This document shows, one piece after another, positions 9,663 to 18,390 of a stretch of 64,000 nucleotides of DNA (positions are counted from its first letter, which is position 1; the number at the start of each line of letters is the position of its first letter). A model generated the notes under the pieces. It was not told the origin of the DNA. It was given only the letters and a program-made list of their open reading frames with translations, and did no database searches. The position numbers and the translations under genes were made by a program. The DNA comes from Pseudomonas fluorescens (lineage in GTDB: Bacteria > Pseudomonadota > Gammaproteobacteria > Pseudomonadales > Pseudomonadaceae): contig NZ_CP012830.1 of the NCBI RefSeq assembly GCF_001307155.1, positions 2,680,501 to 2,744,500 on the forward strand, given 5' to 3'.

Positions 9663-11027
9663 TCAGCCCAACAGCTCGCGCAGTACTTGGGTGAACGCCC
9701 GGTTACTGTCTTCTTCGCCAGCGTGATGCCCGTCGCGTACCACCCACTTGCCATTCACCAGCACGTCACGCACCTGGCGGTCGCCACCAGCAAACAGCCA
9801 ACGGTTCAGAATCCCGTCGCCACTGGCGGTTGCCAGGTAAGGGTCGTTGCCGTCGAGCACCAGCCAGTCAGCGCGTTTGCCGACTTCCAATGCGCCAATC
9901 GGCTGGCCCAGCGCCTGTGCGCCACCGTCGAGTGCGGCGTCGTACAGGGTGCGCCCGACCATCGGCTGATCGGCGCCATACAAGCGGTTACGTCGCTGAT
10001 CGCGCAGGCGCTGGCCGTATTCCAGCCAGCGCAGTTCTTCCACCACACTCAGCGACACATGGCTGTCCGAGCCAATGCCCATGCGCCCGCCTTGGGCGAG
10101 GAAGTCCACGGCCGGGAAAATCCCGTCGCCCAGGTTAGCTTCCGTGGTCAGGCACAGGCCGGCGATGGCGCGACTCTTGGCCATCAGGCTGACCTCTTCC
10201 GGGTTGGCGTGGGTCGCGTGGACCAGGCACCAGCGCTGATCGACGTCGGTATTTTCATACAGCCATTGCAGCGGACGGCGACCACTCCAGATCAGGCAGT
10301 CGTCGACTTCCTTTTGTTGCTCGGCGATGTGGATGTGCACCGGGCAGTGCTTGTCGCTGGCTGCCAGCACTTCGCTGATTTGCTGCGGGGTCACGGCACG
10401 CAACGAGTGGAAGCACAGGCCCAGTTGTTGCGCCGGTTGCTGCGCCAGCAGCGGCTGCAAGCGGGCTTGTAGCTTCAGGTAGTTTTCAGTGCTGTTGATG
10501 AAGCGTCGCTGGCCTTCATTGGGCGCCAGGCCACCGAAACCGGAGTGGCTGTAGAGTACAGGCAGCAAGGTCAGGCCGATGCCGGAGGCGCTGGCGGCCT
10601 GACTGATTTGCAACGACAGTTCGGCCGGGTCCGCGTACGGATGGCCGTTGTGGTCGTGGTGCACGTAATGAAATTCGGCGACCGAGGTGTAACCGGCCTT
10701 GAGCATTTCGATGTAGAGCTGACGGGCGATGATCCCGAGTTGTTCCGGACTGATTTTTCCGACGAGGCGATACATCAGATCGCGCCAGGTCCAGAAACTG
10801 TCGTTCGGATTACCCGCTACTTCGGCCAGTCCGGCCATCGCCCGCTGGAAGGCGTGGGAGTGCAGATTCGGCATGCCCGGCAGCAGCGGACCGCTCAGCC
10901 GTTCGGCGCCTTCAGCGCTGGCATCGGCCTGGATGTGGGTCAGCAGGCCATCGGCACTGACCTCAAGACGTACATTGTTGGCCCATCCACTAGGCAAAAG
11001 CGCGCGTTCGGCAAAGAAGGCGGACAT
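9663..11027 (-). CDS. hutF: Formimidoylglutamate deiminase HutF
   Basis: 454 residues, amidohydrolase superfamily. Converts N-formimino-L-glutamate to N-formyl-L-glutamate and ammonia, the step before HutG in the five-step histidine pathway. Metal ligands are visible in MPNLHSHAFQRAM (H56, H58), in HIHIAEQQKEVDD, and in the MGIGSDSHVSLS segment, where the Asp is catalytic. Transcribed divergently from hutCD, with a HutC-like operator in the 106-bp interval. The presence of hutF together with hutG indicates the five-step route rather than the hydrolase route giving formamide. Confidence 0.96.
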   Translation of the reverse strand: MSAFFAERALLPSGWANNVRLEVSADGLLTHIQADASAEGAERLSGPLLPGMPNLHSHAFQRAMAGLAEVAGNPNDSFWTWRDLMYRLVGKISPEQLGIIARQLYIEMLKAGYTSVAEFHYVHHDHNGHPYADPAELSLQISQAASASGIGLTLLPVLYSHSGFGGLAPNEGQRRFINSTENYLKLQARLQPLLAQQPAQQLGLCFHSLRAVTPQQISEVLAASDKHCPVHIHIAEQQKEVDDCLIWSGRRPLQWLYENTDVDQRWCLVHATHANPEEVSLMAKSRAIAGLCLTTEANLGDGIFPAVDFLAQGGRMGIGSDSHVSLSVVEELRWLEYGQRLRDQRRNRLYGADQPMVGRTLYDAALDGGAQALGQPIGALEVGKRADWLVLDGNDPYLATASGDGILNRWLFAGGDRQVRDVLVNGKWVVRDGHHAGEEDSNRAFTQVLRELLG

Positions 11028-11053
11028 GGTTCAGTACCCCATCGTGTGTTATT

Positions 11054-11063
11054 TGTATATACA
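11054..11063. promoter_or_regulatory. HutC-like operator between hutF and hutC
   Basis: Palindrome TGTATATACA, extended as TTGTATATACATATACAG. It resembles the HutC operator core seen exactly ahead of hutU in this window. Its position between the divergent starts of hutF and hutC would allow repression of both, including autoregulation. Confidence 0.65.
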
Positions 11064-11133
11064 TATACAGACGTTTGCCTGCTCGGTAAACTCCGGCAAG
11101 CTAGTGGCTTTCATCAACGAACAAGGATTTCCT

Positions 11134-11883
11134 GTGCCGACTCCGCCTGTAGTTTCACCGCTGAGTGCCAATCTGGGCGACAGTCCGGCGCCCTTGTACG
11201 CTCGCGTCAAACAGATGATCACCCAGCAAATCGACAGTGGAAACTGGCCGCCGCATTACCGCGTGCCGTCGGAAAGCGAGCTGGTCAGTCAGTTGGGTTT
11301 CAGCCGCATGACCATCAATCGCGCCCTGCGCGAGATGACGGCTGACGGCCTGTTGGTGCGCATGCAAGGCGTCGGCACCTTTGTCGCCGAACCCAAGAGC
11401 CAGTCCGCGTTGTTCGAAGTGCATAACATTGCCGACGAAATCGCCTCCCGTGGCCATCGCCACACGTGCAAGGTGATTACTCTGGAAGAAGAGGCCGCCG
11501 GTTCCGAGCGCGCCCTGGCACTGGACATGCGTGAAGGCCAAAAGGTCTTCCACTCGCTGATCGTGCATTTCGAGAACGATATTCCCGTGCAAATCGAGGA
11601 CCGTTTCGTCAATGCCCTGGTCGCGCCGGAATACCTCAAGCAAGACTTCACCCTGCAAACGCCTTATGCCTATCTGAATCAGGTCGCGCCATTGACCGAA
11701 GGCGAGCACGTGGTCGAGGCAATTCTTGCCGAGCCTTCCGAATGCAAATTGCTGCAGATCGAAAAAGGCGAGCCATGCCTGCTGATCCGTCGTCGGACCT
11801 GGTCCGGACGTCAGCCAGTGACGGCCGCTCGTCTGATTCATCCCGGTTCCCGCCATCGTCTGGAAGGGCGGTTCCACAAATAA
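11134..11883 (+). CDS. hutC: Histidine utilisation repressor HutC
   Basis: 249 residues, GntR family, HutC/FadR-type with a UTRA domain. The winged helix occupies about residues 15-85 (LYARVKQMITQQIDSG, then VPSESELVSQLGFSRMTINR as recognition helix) and the effector-binding UTRA domain the rest (DIPVQIEDRFVN, IRRRTWSG). It represses hut genes and is relieved by urocanate. The GTG at 11134 is preceded by AAGGA at 11123 and gives the family length; the open frame upstream has no support. hutD follows 24 bp later. Confidence 0.95.
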   Translation: MPTPPVVSPLSANLGDSPAPLYARVKQMITQQIDSGNWPPHYRVPSESELVSQLGFSRMTINRALREMTADGLLVRMQGVGTFVAEPKSQSALFEVHNIADEIASRGHRHTCKVITLEEEAAGSERALALDMREGQKVFHSLIVHFENDIPVQIEDRFVNALVAPEYLKQDFTLQTPYAYLNQVAPLTEGEHVVEAILAEPSECKLLQIEKGEPCLLIRRRTWSGRQPVTAARLIHPGSRHRLEGRFHK

Positions 11884-11907
11884 AGAGCCATCAATAAAGA
11901 GACATAA

Positions 11908-12480
11908 ATGGGCCAGTTGAACGTTTTGCGCGCGGCCAATTATCCGCGCATGCCGTGGAAAAACGGCGGCGGCAGCACCGAAGAAATCACCCGCGATGCA
12001 GGCACCGGCCTGGATGGCTTTGGCTGGCGCCTGTCGATTGCCGATATCGGTGAGTCGGGCGGGTTCTCGACCTTTGCAGGCTACGAGCGGGTCATCACCG
12101 TGCTGCAGGGTGAAGGCATGACCTTGACGGTCGACGGCCAGAACACGCGGCCCCTGTTACCGCTGGACCCGTTTGCGTTCAGTGGCGAAAGCCATGTTTC
12201 CTGCACCCTGCTTGGCGGTGCGATCCGCGACTTCAACCTGATTTATGCGCCAAATCGCTACCAGGCGCGGTTGCAGTGGCTGAAGGGCGAGCAACGGTTT
12301 TTCAGTTCTGCCGGAACGCTGCTGGTTTTCAGCGTGGCTGATGCGCTTGAAGTTCGAATCAATGGCAGTGCGGCCCAAGTGCTGGGTCGTCATGATTGTC
12401 TGCAGCTGGGCGGTAACACTGGGCTGCTGGATGTTTCCGTCAATGGCCAGTGCTGCGTGATTGAACTGACAGCACTCTGA
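11908..12480 (+). CDS. hutD: HutD family protein
   Basis: 190 residues, HutD/Ves cupin family, with the hallmark MPWKNGGGSTEEI near residues 14-26 and the GGAIRDFNLIYAP segment. HutD has been proposed to limit the upper level of hut expression, perhaps by binding formylglutamate; it is not an enzyme of the pathway. Co-transcribed with hutC. A terminator hairpin begins at its last base. Confidence 0.93.
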   Translation: MGQLNVLRAANYPRMPWKNGGGSTEEITRDAGTGLDGFGWRLSIADIGESGGFSTFAGYERVITVLQGEGMTLTVDGQNTRPLLPLDPFAFSGESHVSCTLLGGAIRDFNLIYAPNRYQARLQWLKGEQRFFSSAGTLLVFSVADALEVRINGSAAQVLGRHDCLQLGGNTGLLDVSVNGQCCVIELTAL

Positions 12481-12503
12481 GCTCCCTATTCCGGGAGCTT
12501 TTC
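12480..12503 (+). terminator. Intrinsic terminator of hutCD
   Basis: Stem AGCTCCC / GGGAGCT with a short loop followed by TTTT; the left arm begins at the final base of the hutD stop codon. Confidence 0.8.
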
Positions 12504-12504
12504 T

Positions 12505-12647
12505 GTGGCGAGGGGGCTTGCCCCCGCTGGGTGGCGAAGCCGCCCCAATGGCTGCATGCCTACCCTGTCCCCTGTATTGAATCTCCGATTCTGCGACTGC
12601 TACGCCCGAGCGCGGACCGGTCGACGGGGGCAAGCTCCCTCGCCACA
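12505..12647. repeat. REP doublet (type A, diverged left copy)
   Basis: Left GTGGCGAGGGGGCTTGCCCC and right GGGGGCAAGCTCCCTCGCCA, with GCAGC/GGACCGG-type filler between. The two halves belong to slightly different subtypes (CCCCC against CTCCC), so the doublet is mixed. Confidence 0.88.
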
Positions 12648-12685
12648 AAAACCAACCTCCAGCGTTTCCCTGTGCGCACCAGTTT

Positions 12686-12731
12686 TGTTACCGAACGCCC
12701 CAGCGTGGCGCAAAACCGCGCTCAGGTAACA
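12686..12731 (+). promoter_or_regulatory. Candidate CbrB upstream activation site of hutU
   Basis: TGTTAC, 14 bases, TGGCGC, 14 bases, GTAACA: three six-base boxes on an exact 20-bp period, the outer two inverted. TGTTAC-N14-GTAACA is the CbrB recognition pattern as I recall it. The site ends about 113 bp before the -24 element of the sigma-54 promoter, a normal distance for an enhancer-binding protein. CbrAB control of hut with RpoN is known in P. fluorescens. Confidence 0.5.
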
Positions 12732-12842
12732 ACTGTCACTCCTCGAAAAAATCCTTCCCCAAAAAATATCGACAGCCGCAAAACCCTTGTCCCAAGGGCT
12801 TTTCAGCCAGGTCAGCACTTTGTTGAAGCGCCATCCAGAAAG

Positions 12843-12860
12843 TTGGCCGCTTGATTGCAT
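12843..12860 (+). promoter_or_regulatory. Sigma-54 promoter of hutU
   Basis: TTGGCCGCTTGATTGCAT has GG and GC separated by exactly 10 bases and is close to the TGGCAC-N5-TTGCA consensus. The predicted start, about 12 bases after the GC, falls inside the HutC operator at 12864-12877. RpoN-dependent hutU transcription is documented in fluorescent pseudomonads. Confidence 0.8.
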
Positions 12861-12863
12861 ATG

Positions 12864-12877
12864 CTTGTATGTACAAG
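12864..12877. promoter_or_regulatory. HutC operator of hutU
   Basis: Perfect palindrome CTTGTATGTACAAG, the operator sequence known for HutC in P. putida. It covers the predicted transcription start of the sigma-54 promoter, so the repressor would block initiation or escape. Confidence 0.9.
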
Positions 12878-13008
12878 TAAAGACGTATGCGTATGAGTCA
12901 CGAAGACTCGACCATCGTCCACTGATTCGCCGGTGTGCACCATCTGCACATTGGCTTGCTCGCCCACTGCCTGGGCTGGTTTGGATTGATTGCTGAGGAG
13001 TTTTTTTC

Positions 13009-14712
13009 GTGACTGACAATACCCAGAAACCGACCCCCGTCACTTTTACTAAGCACCGTGACGTTGAAATCCGTGCCCCGCGTGGCAACAAGCTGACCGC
13101 CAAAAGCTGGCTGACCGAAGCGCCGCTGCGCATGTTGATGAACAACCTCGACCCGGAAGTTGCCGAGAACCCTAAAGAACTGGTGGTTTACGGCGGTATC
13201 GGTCGCGCGGCGCGTAACTGGGAATGCTACGACAAGATCGTCGAGAGCCTGACCAACCTGAATGACGACGAGACCCTGCTGGTGCAATCCGGCAAGCCGG
13301 TCGGCGTCTTCAAGACTCACAGCAACGCCCCGCGCGTGCTGATCGCCAACTCCAACCTGGTGCCACACTGGGCGAGCTGGGAGCACTTCAACGAACTCGA
13401 CGCCAAAGGCCTGGCCATGTACGGCCAGATGACCGCCGGCAGCTGGATCTACATCGGCAGCCAGGGCATCGTTCAAGGCACCTACGAAACCTTCGTTGAA
13501 GCCGGTCGCCAGCACTACAACGACAACCTCACCGGTCGCTGGGTCCTGACCGCCGGTCTGGGCGGCATGGGCGGCGCTCAACCACTGGCCGCGACCCTGG
13601 CCGGCGCGTGCTCACTGAACATCGAATGCCAACAAGTGAGCATCGATTTCCGTCTGAAAAGCCGTTATGTCGACGAGCAGGCCAAAGATCTCGACGACGC
13701 GCTGGCGCGCATCGCCAAATACACCAAAGAAGGCAAAGCGATTTCCATCGCCCTGCTGGGTAACGCGGCAGAAATCCTGCCGGAATTGGTCCGTCGCGGT
13801 GTGCGTCCGGACATGGTCACCGACCAGACCAGCGCCCACGATCCGCTCAACGGTTACCTGCCAGCCGGTTGGACCTGGGAAGAGTACCGCGCTCGCGCCA
13901 AGACCGAGCCGGCTGCTGTGATCAAAGCCGCCAAGCAATCGATGGCCGTGCACGTCAAAGCGATGCTCGACTTCCAGAAGCAAGGCATCCCGACGTTCGA
14001 CTACGGCAACAACATCCGTCAGATGGCGCAAGAAGAAGGCGTCGAGAACGCATTCGACTTCCCGGGCTTCGTACCGGCTTACATCCGTCCGCTGTTCTGC
14101 CGCGGTATCGGTCCGTTCCGTTGGGCTGCACTGTCGGGCAACGCTGAAGACATCTACAAAACCGACGCCAAGGTCAAAGAACTGATCCCGGACGACGCCC
14201 ACCTGCACAACTGGCTGGACATGGCGCGCGAGCGCATCAGCTTCCAGGGTCTGCCGGCACGTATCTGCTGGGTGGGTCTGGGTCTGCGCGCCAAGCTGGG
14301 CCTGGCGTTCAACGAAATGGTCCGCAGCGGCGAGCTGTCGGCACCGATCGTGATCGGCCGCGACCACCTGGACTCCGGTTCGGTGGCGAGCCCTAACCGC
14401 GAAACCGAGTCCATGCAGGACGGTTCCGATGCCGTGTCCGACTGGCCACTGCTTAACGCTCTGCTGAACACCGCGAGCGGAGCAACCTGGGTTTCCCTGC
14501 ACCACGGCGGTGGCGTCGGCATGGGCTTCTCCCAGCACTCGGGCATGGTGATTGTCTGCGACGGTACTGACGAAGCGGCCGAGCGTATTGCTCGCGTGCT
14601 GCACAACGACCCGGCCACCGGTGTTATGCGTCACGCCGATGCCGGTTACCAGATCGCTATCGACTGTGCCAAGGAGCAGGGCCTGAACCTGCCGATGATC
14701 ACCGGTAAATAA
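13009..14712 (+). CDS. hutU: Urocanate hydratase HutU
   Basis: 567 residues, close to the family length of about 555-560. Converts urocanate to 4-imidazolone-5-propionate using tightly bound NAD+, in the cytoplasm. Visible family segments are [13 protein letters not shown], the glycine-rich [22 protein letters not shown]-binding loop, and [14 protein letters not shown] with the [10 protein letters not shown] motif carrying the conserved active-site Cys. The start is GTG at 13009, with GAGGAG at 12995-13000. First gene of the hutU-to-hutG run. Confidence 0.98.
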   Translation: MTDNTQKPTPVTFTKHRDVEIRAPRGNKLTAKSWLTEAPLRMLMNNLDPEVAENPKELVVYGGIGRAARNWECYDKIVESLTNLNDDETLLVQSGKPVGVFKTHSNAPRVLIANSNLVPHWASWEHFNELDAKGLAMYGQMTAGSWIYIGSQGIVQGTYETFVEAGRQHYNDNLTGRWVLTAGLGGMGGAQPLAATLAGACSLNIECQQVSIDFRLKSRYVDEQAKDLDDALARIAKYTKEGKAISIALLGNAAEILPELVRRGVRPDMVTDQTSAHDPLNGYLPAGWTWEEYRARAKTEPAAVIKAAKQSMAVHVKAMLDFQKQGIPTFDYGNNIRQMAQEEGVENAFDFPGFVPAYIRPLFCRGIGPFRWAALSGNAEDIYKTDAKVKELIPDDAHLHNWLDMARERISFQGLPARICWVGLGLRAKLGLAFNEMVRSGELSAPIVIGRDHLDSGSVASPNRETESMQDGSDAVSDWPLLNALLNTASGATWVSLHHGGGVGMGFSQHSGMVIVCDGTDEAAERIARVLHNDPATGVMRHADAGYQIAIDCAKEQGLNLPMITGK

Positions 14713-14739
14713 AAAACGGGCCTCGGCCTGATGCGAACC

Positions 14740-14822
14740 TGTAGGAGCAAAGCTTGCTCGCGATGAACGATGACGCGGTGTGTCAGGTACATCGCCATCG
14801 CGAGCAAGCTCAGCTCCTACAG
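14740..14822. repeat. REP doublet (type B) inside the hut operon
   Basis: TGTAGGAGCAAAGCTTGCTC and its inverted partner ending in CTCCTACAGG, 83 bp, between hutU and the permease gene. In the transcript it would form a strong hairpin, so it may set relative expression across this gap. Confidence 0.9.
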
Positions 14823-14863
14823 GGACAGATTGAATTCCACGAACAATCCAAAGAGGTTGACCC

Positions 14864-16330
14864 ATGGCTAATGATGATCGTGCACGCAGTAAGCCGTTGA
14901 TCGAGAAACGTTCGATCGACTACATCCCGGAAGCGGAAAGACACGGTCGTCTATTGAGTCAGTTCACCCTGTGGTTGGGTGCCAACCTGCAAATCACCGC
15001 GATTGTGACGGGTGCATTGGCGGTGGTACTGGGCGGGGATGTGTTCTGGTCGTTGGTCGGTTTGCTGATCGGCCAATTGCTCGGCGGTGGCGTCATGGCG
15101 CTGCACGCCGCACAAGGTCCGCAACTCGGCTTGCCGCAAATGATCTCCAGTCGCGTGCAGTTTGGCGTGTATGGGGCGGTGATTCCGCTGGTGCTGGTGT
15201 GCCTGATGTACATCGGCTTCTCGGCCAGCGGATCCTTGCTGGCAGGGCAGGCAGTTGCGCAGTTGCTGCACGTCGAAGACTGGGTCGGTATCACGCTGTT
15301 CGCCGGCTCGATCATGGTCTTCACCATCTTCGGCTATCGGGTGATCCACGGCATCGGCCGGGTCGCCAGTGTGCTGGGCGTGGTGGCGTTCATCTACCTG
15401 TTCTACAAACTGCTGGCCGGTAACGACATCGGCGCATTGCTGGGCAACAAGCACTTCTCGGTGGCGAGTTTCCTGTTGGCGGTGTCGCTGTCGGCGTCCT
15501 GGCAGATCGCGTTCGGCCCTTATGTGGCGGACTACTCGCGTTACTTGCCGCGCAGCACGCAGGCTAAGAAAACCTTCTGGGCTGTTGGCCTGGGTTCGGT
15601 AATCGGTGCGCAGGCGTCGATGGTCTTCGGTGTGTTCGCCGCAGCCCTGGCCGGTTCGCAGTTCGCTCACCACGAGGTGTCGTTCATCGTCAGCCTGGGC
15701 GGTACCGGGATTGTCGCGGCGCTGCTGTACTTCGCCGTGGCTTTCGGCAAAGTCACCGTGACCACCTTGAACGCCTACGGCAGCTTCATGTCGATCGCGA
15801 CGATCATCAGTGGCTTCCGTGGCAGCCGCCACATTGGAAGCGGTGTGCGCCTGCTGTACATCTTCATCATGGTGTCGCTTGCCGCGGCTCTGGCATTGCT
15901 TGGCAAGGACTCGTTCCTCAAGGAATTCTCCGCGTTCATCCTGTTCCTGCTGGCGTTCTTCACGCCGTGGAGCGCGATCAACCTGGTGGACTTCTACTGC
16001 ATCACCAAAGAGCGTTATGACATTCCGGCACTGTCCAACCCCGAGGGTCGCTACGGTCGCTGGAACATCATGGGCATCAGCATTTACGTGTTCGGCGTGT
16101 TGATTCAAATGCCGTTCATTTCCACTCACTTCTACACCGGCCCTCTGGTCGCGAGCCTCGGTGATACCGACATCTCGTGGATCATCGGCCTGGTGGTCCC
16201 GGCGGCGATGTATTACTTCGCAGCCAAGAAGTGGCATAGCGCAGTACCTGATCGGCTGATACTGCCGGTAGAGCAGGACGAGGCTGTAAAAGTGAAAACA
16301 AGCGGGGCGGATAGCGTTGCAGCAATCTGA
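14864..16330 (+). CDS. hutTu: NCS1-family permease, probable urocanate transporter
   Basis: 488 residues, about 12 membrane segments, nucleobase-cation symporter-1 (cytosine/allantoin permease) family. A hydrophilic N-terminus of about 30 residues, ASWQIAFGPYVADYSRYLP (a well-conserved NCS1 segment) and INLVDFYCITKERYDIPALSNPEGRYG near the C-terminal third. In P. fluorescens the NCS1 gene next to hutU is the urocanate-specific permease HutTu; this assignment rests on position and family. Preceded by a REP doublet, and its 3' end overlaps the frame interpreted as a hutX remnant. Confidence 0.88.
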   Translation: MANDDRARSKPLIEKRSIDYIPEAERHGRLLSQFTLWLGANLQITAIVTGALAVVLGGDVFWSLVGLLIGQLLGGGVMALHAAQGPQLGLPQMISSRVQFGVYGAVIPLVLVCLMYIGFSASGSLLAGQAVAQLLHVEDWVGITLFAGSIMVFTIFGYRVIHGIGRVASVLGVVAFIYLFYKLLAGNDIGALLGNKHFSVASFLLAVSLSASWQIAFGPYVADYSRYLPRSTQAKKTFWAVGLGSVIGAQASMVFGVFAAALAGSQFAHHEVSFIVSLGGTGIVAALLYFAVAFGKVTVTTLNAYGSFMSIATIISGFRGSRHIGSGVRLLYIFIMVSLAAALALLGKDSFLKEFSAFILFLLAFFTPWSAINLVDFYCITKERYDIPALSNPEGRYGRWNIMGISIYVFGVLIQMPFISTHFYTGPLVASLGDTDISWIIGLVVPAAMYYFAAKKWHSAVPDRLILPVEQDEAVKVKTSGADSVAAI

Positions 16331-16430
16331 CTGGACGAAACTGGCGAAGATCTTCGTGAAGGCACATCCTGAGATCTGGCAGTTGCGGGTCACCACCGAC
16401 ACTGCCAGGAAAATCAACGCGGAACTGTAG
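16317..16430 (+). pseudogene. Short frame, candidate 3' remnant of hutX
   Basis: A 37-codon frame running from within the last codons of the permease gene to a TAG at 16430. Its peptide (FVKAHPEIWQLRVTTDTARK near the middle) looks like the C-terminal end of a periplasmic binding protein. It lies where hutX is expected, just ahead of hutW. No signal peptide and no ribosome-binding site are present. The same frame continues past the TAG for 19 more codons to a TGA, which could be chance. The remnant reading is inference; a small unrelated ORF is the alternative. Confidence 0.4.
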
Positions 16431-16500
16431 GCAGATACCTCCCGGCTAACCGAGAGGCTGGCCGGGACGTTCGCCACATCCACTTGATTGAGAGTCTCTT

Positions 16501-17352
16501 ATGTTTCCCGAAAGCTTCACCTTTTCCATCGCCGACCGGGTCAACGTCTGGGTTGATTCGCTGGTCGTCAACTACGGGGATGTGTTCCGCCACATCTCCG
16601 ACACCTTGCTCTGGGCCATCGTCAACCTCGAAGGCCTGCTGCGCGCGGCGCCGTGGTGGTTGATGCTGGTGATCGTTGCCGGCATTGCCTGGCACGCGAC
16701 CCGCAAGCTGGTGACGACGGCGGTGATCGTTGGTTTGCTGTTCCTGGTGGGCGCTGTCGGCCTCTGGGACAAGCTCATGCAAACGTTGGCGCTGATGCTG
16801 GTGGCGACGGTTATTTCGGTGTTGATCGGCATTCCGTTGGGCATTTTTTCGGCGCGCAGCAATCGCCTGCGTTCAGTGTTGATGCCGCTGCTCGACATCA
16901 TGCAGACCATGCCCAGCTTCGTGTACCTGATCCCGGTGCTGATGCTGTTCGGTCTGGGCAAGGTCCCGGCGATTTTCGCCACCGTGATCTACGCCGTACC
17001 GCCACTGATTCGCCTGACCGATCTGGGCATTCGCCAGGTCGATCGCGAAGTCATGGAAGCGATCAATGCCTTTGGTGCCAACCGCTGGCAGCAACTGTTT
17101 GGCGTGCAACTGCCGCTGGCGCTGCCGAGCATCATGGCCGGGATCAACCAGACCACCATGATGGCCCTGTCGATGGTGGTAATCGCCTCGATGATCGGTG
17201 CGCGTGGCTTGGGTGAAGACGTGCTGGTGGGGATCCAGACCCTTAATGTCGGACGCGGTCTTGAAGCCGGTCTGGCGATCGTGATTCTGGCGGTGGTCAT
17301 TGACCGCATTACCCAGGCCTACGGTCGTCCGCGGCATGAGGTGAGCCAATGA
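16501..17352 (+). CDS. hutW: ABC permease HutW (ProW type)
   Basis: 283 residues, about six to seven membrane helices, BinPDT permease of the glycine betaine/proline (OpuA/ProW) family. The EAA loop is visible as EAINAFGANRWQQLFGVQLPLALPS (about 180-205). With HutV it forms a histidine-type ABC importer in other pseudomonads. The last four bases overlap the hutV start (ATGA). No intact binding-protein gene precedes it. Confidence 0.88.
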   Translation: MFPESFTFSIADRVNVWVDSLVVNYGDVFRHISDTLLWAIVNLEGLLRAAPWWLMLVIVAGIAWHATRKLVTTAVIVGLLFLVGAVGLWDKLMQTLALMLVATVISVLIGIPLGIFSARSNRLRSVLMPLLDIMQTMPSFVYLIPVLMLFGLGKVPAIFATVIYAVPPLIRLTDLGIRQVDREVMEAINAFGANRWQQLFGVQLPLALPSIMAGINQTTMMALSMVVIASMIGARGLGEDVLVGIQTLNVGRGLEAGLAIVILAVVIDRITQAYGRPRHEVSQ

Positions 17353-18173
17353 GCAATGCCGCCAAGATCGAAGTCAAAAACGTTTTCAAGATTTTCGGTG
17401 ACCGTTCGGCAGACGCGCTGGACATGATCCGACAGAACAAGAGCAAGGATCAGGTACTGGCCGAGACCGGCTGTGTGATTGGCGTGAATGATCTGTCACT
17501 GAGCATCGCTACCGGCGAGATATTCGTGATCATGGGCCTGTCGGGTTCCGGCAAGTCGACACTGGTGCGGCACATCAACCGCCTGATCGACCCGACCAGC
17601 GGCGTGATCCTGGTGGATGGCGTGGACATCCTGCAATACGACATGGAAGCCCTGCGCGAATTTCGTCGGCACAAGATCAGCATGGTGTTCCAGAGCTTCG
17701 GCCTGTTGCCCCACAAGAACGTACTGGACAACGTCGCCTACGGTTTGAAAGTGCGTGGTGAAAGCAAGCAAGTGTGCGCCGAGCGCGCGCAGCACTGGAT
17801 CAACACCGTGGGCCTTCAAGGCTACGAAAACAAATACCCACATCAGCTGTCTGGCGGTATGCGTCAGCGTGTGGGCCTGGCTCGCGCCTTGGCGGCGGAC
17901 ACCGACATCATCCTGATGGATGAAGCCTTCAGTGCCCTTGACCCGCTGATCCGCGCCGAGATGCAGGACCAGTTGCTCGAACTGCAACAGACCTTGCACA
18001 AGACCATCGTGTTCATCACCCATGACCTCGATGAAGCCGTGCGCATCGGTAACCGGATTGCGATTCTCAAGGATGGGCAGTTGATCCAGGTCGGCACGCC
18101 GAAAGAGATCCTTCACTCGCCGGCCGATGAATACGTCGACCGGTTTGTCCAGCGGCGTGCGGCGGTGGTTTAG
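17349..18173 (+). CDS. hutV: ABC ATPase HutV (ProV type)
   Basis: 274 residues. Walker A GLSGSGKST (63-71), Q-loop MVFQSFGLLPH, signature LSGGMRQRVGLARAL and Walker B ILMDEAFSALD are all intact. The N-terminal extension of about 45 residues with FGDRSADALDMI is typical of ProV-like subunits. It lacks the C-terminal CBS pair of E. coli ProV, as HutV proteins do. Overlaps hutW by 4 bp. Confidence 0.9.
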   Translation: MSNAAKIEVKNVFKIFGDRSADALDMIRQNKSKDQVLAETGCVIGVNDLSLSIATGEIFVIMGLSGSGKSTLVRHINRLIDPTSGVILVDGVDILQYDMEALREFRRHKISMVFQSFGLLPHKNVLDNVAYGLKVRGESKQVCAERAQHWINTVGLQGYENKYPHQLSGGMRQRVGLARALAADTDIILMDEAFSALDPLIRAEMQDQLLELQQTLHKTIVFITHDLDEAVRIGNRIAILKDGQLIQVGTPKEILHSPADEYVDRFVQRRAAVV

Positions 18174-18183
18174 GAGAGATGCC

Positions 18184-18228
18184 ATGTTTCAGGCTGAATT
18201 GATTTTGAAAGACCCGATACTGCTGTAA
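18184..18228 (+). other. Micro-ORF after hutV, 14 codons
   Basis: ATG at 18184 with AGGAG at 18172-18176 (spacing 7) opens a 14-codon frame (MFQAELILKDPILL) ending in TAA. It may be a leader or the 5' stub of a deleted gene; some Pseudomonas hut loci carry an additional ammonia-lyase-like gene after hutV. Nothing identifies it further. The rest of the gap up to hutH holds a palindrome GCTCTT-N5-AAGAGC at 18346-18362 just before the hutH ribosome-binding site. Confidence 0.3.
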
Positions 18229-18390
18229 ACCGCGTTACCCAAGTTGTACTGATTTCTACAAAAGCCAGCGTGCCAAGGCGCCACCCCCTCAAGAAGCGGG
18301 CGGCGACGGACAACGGAATCATCCGGAGCGTCTGGTTAGTTAACTGCTCTTATATAAAGAGCATAAAAAACTCTCAAAAGGAGAATAAAT

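Noticed and set aside
11041-11133. Sigma-54 promoter for hutF on the minus strand (GG-N10-GC in GGAGTTTACCGAGC)
   Set aside because: Only the spacing fits; the flanking bases do not match the consensus.
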